A DNA stretch of 64,000 bases from Sialis fuliginosa (taxonomy: Eukaryota; Arthropoda; Insecta; Megaloptera; Sialidae). The notes beneath the pieces were generated by a model. The model was not told where the DNA came from and searched no databases. It saw only the letters and a program-made list of their open reading frames with translations. The stretch covers positions 16,835,001 to 16,899,000 of the forward strand of contig OY540813.1 in the NCBI GenBank assembly GCA_961205875.1. Direction: 5' to 3'. A program made the position numbers and the translations under genes. Below, in pieces: positions 58,413 to 64,000 of this stretch. Each line of letters starts with the position of its first letter. Within the stretch, counting starts at the first letter, position 1.

Positions 58413-58933
58413 CCTTCTATATAACATCTTCCGAGAATGATGTTATAATAGCAGGGGGTCAATTAGACCCCAGTGACTTTGAAGGGTGACAGAAATTCCC
58501 AGAATCCTTCAAATGGCTCAAGAAAAATTGGGAGTGCATTTCAAATCTTTCTTTTTAAATGTGTGCAATGTACAGGAATTAATTTGAAATTTTTATTTTG
58601 AATATGTTAAAAAAAACCCGCGAAAAAAATTTGGAAAAATTACGTTTTTTTTACAAAAATTGCTCTATTTTCTTTGTTTTTAGAGATTTTTCAAAAATTC
58701 AAACGGCGTTTGAATCATTAAAGATGTCTTTCTGGTGAGTTTATTGGTTTTTACATGATTTTCAAAAAGTATATTTATTTTGAAGAATAAAGGGTGCAAT
58801 TTAGAGGAAAATAAAGTACAAGATATTTTATCAAAAAACAATGGTTTATTATTCAAATTTGTTTCAAAAATTGTTAAAAAATAAGAAATCGAAAACAGCG
58901 TGGGTCACTGTGACCCCAGGCTATTATAGTAGG
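58413..58933. mobile_element. piggyBac-like MITE with TTAA duplication
   Basis: TTAA at 58409-58412 and 58934-58937. Ends CCTTCTATATAAC and GGCTATTATAGTAGG. Subterminal GGGGTCAATTAGACCCC and GGGTCACTGTGACCC are palindromes. It is 521 bp and non-coding. Confidence 0.8.
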
Positions 58934-59459
58934 TTAATTTAAAAATGATACCAGCAAAGGGCTCGACAGTGTCATTTCATATGCCCGTCCTCCTCTAGCT
59001 CGGGAAGTACTGGTTTTATAAATATGATAAATCATGGTAACAGGTCTTTGAAGATCAACAATATCATTTCAATTTTTACCTAAACATTATGTTTATAAAA
59101 CATCGATTTTCTCAAATTGTCGATAGGTCGGGTTGGTTACCGAACCACAAAATAGCAATCAAATCACGCCAAAGCCACAAACATATAAATTAATATTTAA
59201 TAATATTATAGGTTAGGGGTGAATATTCATGTTCAATGGATAACCGCACAGAAACGCCCTTTCATGCACATTGCATACTTCCTTATCTTTCAATATTTAT
59301 TTAACAAAATGATATTTGAACATAATTGCGATCTAAAGTATTAGGTTATTTATTTATAATGAATAATAAAATTATCTTTAAAATTAATTTTCTTTAAATT
59401 TAAAAATACGAGAAAAATGAATAAATGATAAATTTTTACTTATACCCATGTATATTAAA
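58934..59459. other. Gene-free AT-rich interval
   Basis: No element or exon seen. Confidence 0.45.
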
Positions 59460-60010
59460 TATACATATAAGTACTGGGACCAGTATTGAATATGACCCCA
59501 GTAATGGCTATTCCTTAATTAAATGTACTGAATTAGAAATATTTCTTGATATTTGATTACTACTATTTATGAATATTAATCTATATACATTTAACTGTCG
59601 TACAGCGTGATTTGATGACAATCGGCAAATAGGTGTCAAATGGTGGACATTTAATTAAACTAATTATTAGTATAATTTATTTATTAATTATTGTATTATT
59701 GTAGCAACTGCTTTACATTCTTTACATCGTCAAATTTGACAATTCTTTCTTTTATATCTTTTTTGTCGTAGTACTTATCATTTTGTAATCATTAGCAAGT
59801 GTCCATCACTGCGTGATCATTACTGGTTTTACTTTATCCATTACTAGAGAAAAAAACATAGACAAAATTATAGGCTATGATTTAAAAAATAAACTATATT
59901 TGCGGACTTTGGTAATTAAATTGATTAAATAAAGAGTTACTTGTTTTATTAGTAACATGAGTTCATGAGAATTACAAAAACAGTAAACCTTGCTCTTATA
60001 GCGATCATAA
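59460..60010 (+). repeat. Dispersed repeat family J, copy 2
   Basis: Direct-orientation copy of 54.0-54.74 kb, about 90% alike by eye over roughly 450 bp. It starts near GGGACCAGTATTGAATATGA and ends at TTGCTCTTATAGCG. The same TACAATGTTCACTG string also flanks both (53823 and 60511). Confidence 0.75.
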
Positions 60011-61107
60011 CTGGTGCCAAGTATTGTGAAGCCGATTATTTTCGAAATCCGGATTTTGATGGAATTATCCATTTTGACCTTCTCTGAATCCATTCTGACT
60101 ATTTTCACTATGATGTCTGTGTGTCTGTCTGTCGGTCTGTAAGCGCTGTTAATCAAATACGACAAATCGTAGATGGGCGAAATTTTATATTTAAGATTAA
60201 TTTTTGTCTGGGAATAAAAAGTCCTATTTTTGAAAACGATCTTTCAACCGGATACGGATGTTTACCTACGTCGATTTTTGAATTTTTCGAATTATTTTGA
60301 AACAGTGAGGATTAGAGAAAAATGGTTAAATTAAAAATTGTAGATAATATTATTATCTGTAATTTATGTTCTATTCATTTTTCGAAAAAAAAAATAAAAT
60401 TATAATTCAAATGGTTCATAACACAGAAGTAATCTATAGTTTATGTCCCATTTATTTTATTCTATCTTTTATTAGTTAGAAATATGTTTTAATAAAATAA
60501 AAATCACGTACAATGTTCACTGTCAGGATTACGTATAAGAAAGTCCCGTGGCTCAGATGGCAGATTTGTATCATCAGTAAAGATGTGGAAATAAGCTAAT
60601 ATTTGACAATTTATATAATGGCCAGCTTTTCGTTGAACTTTGATCATATAAACAAGATAATAATATAGAAGCTGGCATGTATCCTTTCAATTTCAGTAAT
60701 CTTCAGATACTGATGATTTTCCAGGTAATATTTATTTTAAATACTGGCTGAATAAATCTATTTCAGTAAATCTTCTGGAAGCACAAAATAAATAACGTTT
60801 TCTTGGAACCGAACTAAACAACAAAATAAAAGTATGCAAAGTACCTACACTTATTTAGAAATAAGTCAGTGTTTTTATTATACATGTACTATGTATAAAT
60901 AAATACATTTCTAGCTAGAATGTAATATGAATAATACAATAATAGTGATGTTAAAATATAAATAATAACAAATTTATTGTTATTTTTTATATATTAATAT
61001 TATTTATTATATTTATTTTATATATTATTTATAGTTATTCTGTAAACGTCAGAATTTATTGAAGGTAAAGTAAATGCAAGTTTTCGATTCACAGAATAAT
61101 TGTCAGG
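60011..61107. other. Gene-free AT-rich interval
   Basis: A GTCTGTCTGTCGG patch at 60117-60139 suggests a retroelement remnant. TGGCTCAGATGG at about 60550 looks like a pol III A box, but no B box follows. Nothing else seen. Confidence 0.45.
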
Positions 61108-61551
61108 TAGTGCCGTAGCTAAAAAAACGGGAGCCCGCCCGAAATTTTTTTTGGGGGCCGCCTATTTAAAAAAACAAATACAAATTAAGTTTCCCTAGAC
61201 ATCCATTGTATGTAATATTGTGTATGTGTTCTTGTTATTAATAAAAATTAGCATTTGTTTAAATAAAAACTTCTATTCATCAAAATTGATCTACAAACCA
61301 TGTCTTGTTTTACTCCGAAATTATTTCGTCCAAATTAATATTTATAGCATTTCAGTATGTTATATACTAAGTACACCAAGAGCCTTAAGACGGGATTGTG
61401 ACAAAGTGCTTCTTAAATAAGATTTTACTAATTTATTTTTGTAATTTTTATTTTATTATTAGTTTTTTATGCGTTTGCGTATTTTTTTCTGCCTCCCTTC
61501 CTCGCGTGGACCCACCCGCATTGCTCTTCGGGCCATATTCTTACGCTACTG
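61108..61551. mobile_element. hAT-like element, 444 bp
   Basis: Left end TAGTGCCGTAGC and right end TTACGCTACTG are inverted. Flanking octamers TTGTCAGG and TCGTCAGG differ at one base. No transposase. Confidence 0.65.
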
Positions 61552-61789
61552 TCGTCAGGCTTTTAGAAAGAATAAAATTTAAGATAGATGTCGTAATCTC
61601 AATAATATTCATGTTTAAACAATTTAGTTGCTAATATAGAATATATGAATATATTTTATAACAAAAAATAATAGTAGCGTTATTTTGAAGCAAAATAATT
61701 TTTCTAATAGGTATAGGTACTATAAAAACAGAAATATAATTTTATAAACAAAGTATTAACTGTTAGTTATGCGTGTGACAGGAATTCAG

Positions 61790-61950
61790 AGGACAGACAG
61801 ACAGACAGACACGGAATGAAAAGTGTTTGCCTTTACCTAAAACGGAAAGATCAATTTCAAATTTTGAAATCAGAAAGCAATTTTTTTGTCTCATTTTAAA
61901 ACGATTAAAAAGCTTCTCGTATCTTCGATATTGCGAGGAAGCAAAAATAA
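61790..61950 (+). repeat. Dispersed repeat family I, copy 3
   Basis: Starts with (GACA)n, then GACACGGAATGAAAAGTGTT, CGGAAAGATCAATTTCAAAT, and ends ATCTTCGATATTGCGAGGAA. It has an extra 25 bp (TTTTAAAACGATTAAAAAGC) compared with copy 1. Confidence 0.6.
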
Positions 61951-62302
61951 AAAAAATATATAGATATTCTGAATATTTGTTTATTCAAAGAGATTTAACT
62001 AATGAAACAACAAATAATTGATAAAAACTGATATATCTTAAAAGTTGAAAGAATCAATTTGATTGATATATCGACGATAAAAATACTAAAGATAACGATC
62101 ATTAGTTACTAAACTATCAGCAATTTCTTTATTCAGAATTCAAGACAATAAAATACAAATGAATTTAAACACTGCGAACAAACATTTCAGTTTCACTGTT
62201 TACATTTTATAGACATTTGGACTGCAGTACAGATAAAGTACAATTATATCGACACAGGGTAGGTTGAACACGGTGAGTGGGTATAGGTGAGTAGGTACAC
62301 GT

Positions 62303-62303
<1 letters not shown>

Positions 62304-62333
<30 letters not shown>
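62304..62333. repeat. (CA)15 microsatellite
   Basis: Uninterrupted dinucleotide tract after GTAGGTACACGTG. Confidence 0.97.
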
Positions 62334-62335
<2 letters not shown>

Positions 62336-63809
62336 AACACATTCGAATGACTGGTCAAATGACTAATCACGTTTACAGGCAAAAATATTTACTTAAGATG
62401 ACGATTATGTTTATCATACTTACATCTTACAGCCCCCTAGATATTTGTGTACAAGAAGACACCTTGGTTTCAGCTTGTTTAAATAAAACAAATCACGAAA
62501 AACAGTACAAATGAGTTGAATATTAATATATATTAATTGTAAATAATTTAATCTGGTAATGAGTCATGTTGAATTCAAATAATTTAAAATTTGATTTTTT
62601 TTAGTATCAAATAAGTATGTGGGAAAATCTGAGATTAAATCTGAAAAGAGAATATTGATGATGATTTTTTAACCACATGCGCAAAAATTAATTAATTCTG
62701 TATACAGTTGTATGAAATGATTTAAATTTCAGTTTGCAAAAAAATAGAAAAATTTTAAAAACCTTAAAATGCATTTTTTCGATTTGATAATTGTGTATAC
62801 ATGCACCCTGTTGAAAATAAATCATAGTTTCTGATAAAAAATAAACCAAATTGTAAAACTGATAAAAATACGAGCATCGATATTCCTACATTTATTTCAC
62901 CTAATGAGAAATAAATCATTAAAGTTAAACTAAGAGATTTTGCGAATATAGCATACCTGGTTACCAGGAACAGCCTAATACATATTCATCCCTTAAGCCC
63001 TTTCGTCCCCTACTTTTAGGAGTCTAGGTCAATCAGCATTGATGATAGAGTATTAGAGACACATTTAAAAATTATCAAATAAATTAAATCTCGCAATTTT
63101 GCACGGCGTCAATCAAATGACGGCTCCCACGGATACCTCTTCGGGTTTGATTGCTTTGTCGTTCACTGCGGTCTGCCTAAATTCAATTTGAATCGTGTTA
63201 TATTATGTAGAATATAGATATCCAGTAAAGACCGGTAGTTGGTATCAGTGGTTTGTAAAATGTCGAGAAAATTTTTAATCCTTTAAAAAATAAAATCTCT
63301 GTTTTTTTTCTTCTTTTTCATATAGGTATTAAATCGCATGAGAAAATAAATTATTATTCACACATCATTCTGAATATTTTTTCAGAAATAACTGACTTAC
63401 AAATAGTTATTTTATATTTTTTTTTTCAATAAAAATGTTTTAAAACACTGAAAACGAATCAAAATATTAAACGCATTTGAAAAGGTATATATTAATAGTC
63501 CGTAATTTCATTGAAAAATGACAATCCTTTTAGGGTTAAATAGATAATAATATAGCAAGAAATATGTGGTTTGGTTACTGATGTCTTTTATTATATGTTG
63601 TAAGTGTTGTAACTATTTTTTGTTATAAAATTTTTTTTAACAGTTGAGATCACTATTATACAAAGGTAGAAAAGAGGAACATAATTACATTAAAAATTTG
63701 AAGCGATGAGAGTTCAAAAATATAAATTCTTGTTCGATTAAAAAAAACTCAAATAATTTTGAAGATAATATTTAAACTACTACTAATATCATTTTATGTA
63801 TAAATTGGT
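62334..63809. other. Gene-free AT-rich interval
   Basis: Only a mild GC patch near 63100-63180 (GCACGGCGTCAATCAAATGA). No exon or complete element seen. Confidence 0.45.
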
Positions 63810-63985
63810 TGTTAACTTTGGATCTTGGCTTCGGGGTGTAAGCCGCGTCAATTTGGTCAAGGCTCTTCTTTTAGTGTGCGACGAAACGTTGGCCGGTAAC
63901 ACGACCAAATCAACACGGTTTACTCCCAGAAGCCAAGATCCATATCAAGATCACCGCGGAAGTCTCAAGACTGGTTGTTAACTTT
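63810..63985. mobile_element. Hairpin repeat, family H copy 2
   Basis: GGATCTTGGCTTCGGGGTGT and its inverse GAAGCCAAGATCC form the stem. Inside are GACGAAACGTTGGCCGG and ACACGACCAAAT. Related to 49.34-49.45 kb. It is followed by ACCGCGGAAGTCTCAAGA, whose counterpart flanks copy 1 (GATTCCACGGTGAT). Confidence 0.7.
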
Positions 63986-64000
63986 GTTTTTGAGGAATCA

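Noticed and set aside
60545..60620. tRNA-like A box (TGGCTCAGATGG)
   Set aside because: No B box at a suitable distance and no cloverleaf; at most a SINE remnant.
61795..61821. CRISPR-like short direct repeats (GACA)n
   Set aside because: Simple tetranucleotide repeat at a retroelement-like boundary; no spacers, and the genome is eukaryotic.

Overview
The window looks like AT-rich nuclear DNA from an insect. Protein genes are split by short introns with GT..AG borders. The set includes an axonemal Lobo/DRC7 gene and a Bili-type FERM protein, and the intervening DNA is packed with short non-autonomous DNA transposons and a LINE tail of insect type. I cannot fix the order: the threonine-bearing MELT repeats argue against Drosophila, and a hemipteran or hymenopteran is plausible.

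Gene-dense half, 1-32.1 kb. (1) KNL1/Spc105R, the outer-kinetochore scaffold (+, 1-6390, 5' end outside the window), with about 24 tandem MELT-type units in one giant exon and an RWD-type C-terminus. (2) NAA30, the NatC catalytic subunit (+, 7850-9330, two exons). (3) ESF1, a nucleolar 18S rRNA-processing factor (-, 17398-14062, two exons). (4) FRMD8/Bili (+, 17761-26214, nine exons), head-to-head with ESF1 across about 360 bp. (5) A class A GPCR (-, 22094-19857, three exons) nested antisense inside a 5.9-kb FRMD8 intron. (6) DRC7/Lobo (-, 32096-27574, eleven exons seen), convergent with FRMD8 and lacking a recognisable N-terminal portion. These are mostly unrelated housekeeping or cell-biology genes; they do not form a pathway.

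Gene-poor half, 32.1-64 kb. I found no convincing cellular exon. This part holds palindromic and TIR elements, decayed non-LTR retrotransposon tails and a dispersed 0.5-kb repeat in two direct copies. It also has a striking series of GC/CpG-rich islets, many centred on (CA)n or (TG)n microsatellites, spaced every 2-4 kb in otherwise very AT-rich DNA.

Mobile-element content is the dominant non-genic signal. At least nine hAT-like MITEs have recognisable 8-bp target duplications, four of them perfect. Several short elements sit between TTAA sites (piggyBac type), there are Tc1/mariner-type TA elements, and several long foldback elements. One foldback, just upstream of NAA30, carries a CCAAT / E2F-like / CRE-like cluster in each arm, and a second copy lies at 49.86 kb. 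I did not find a clear new defence or biosynthetic system. The most notable items are the homogenised MELT array, the foldback with promoter-like motifs, the nested GPCR, the 5'-incomplete DRC7 and the CA-repeat/GC islets.
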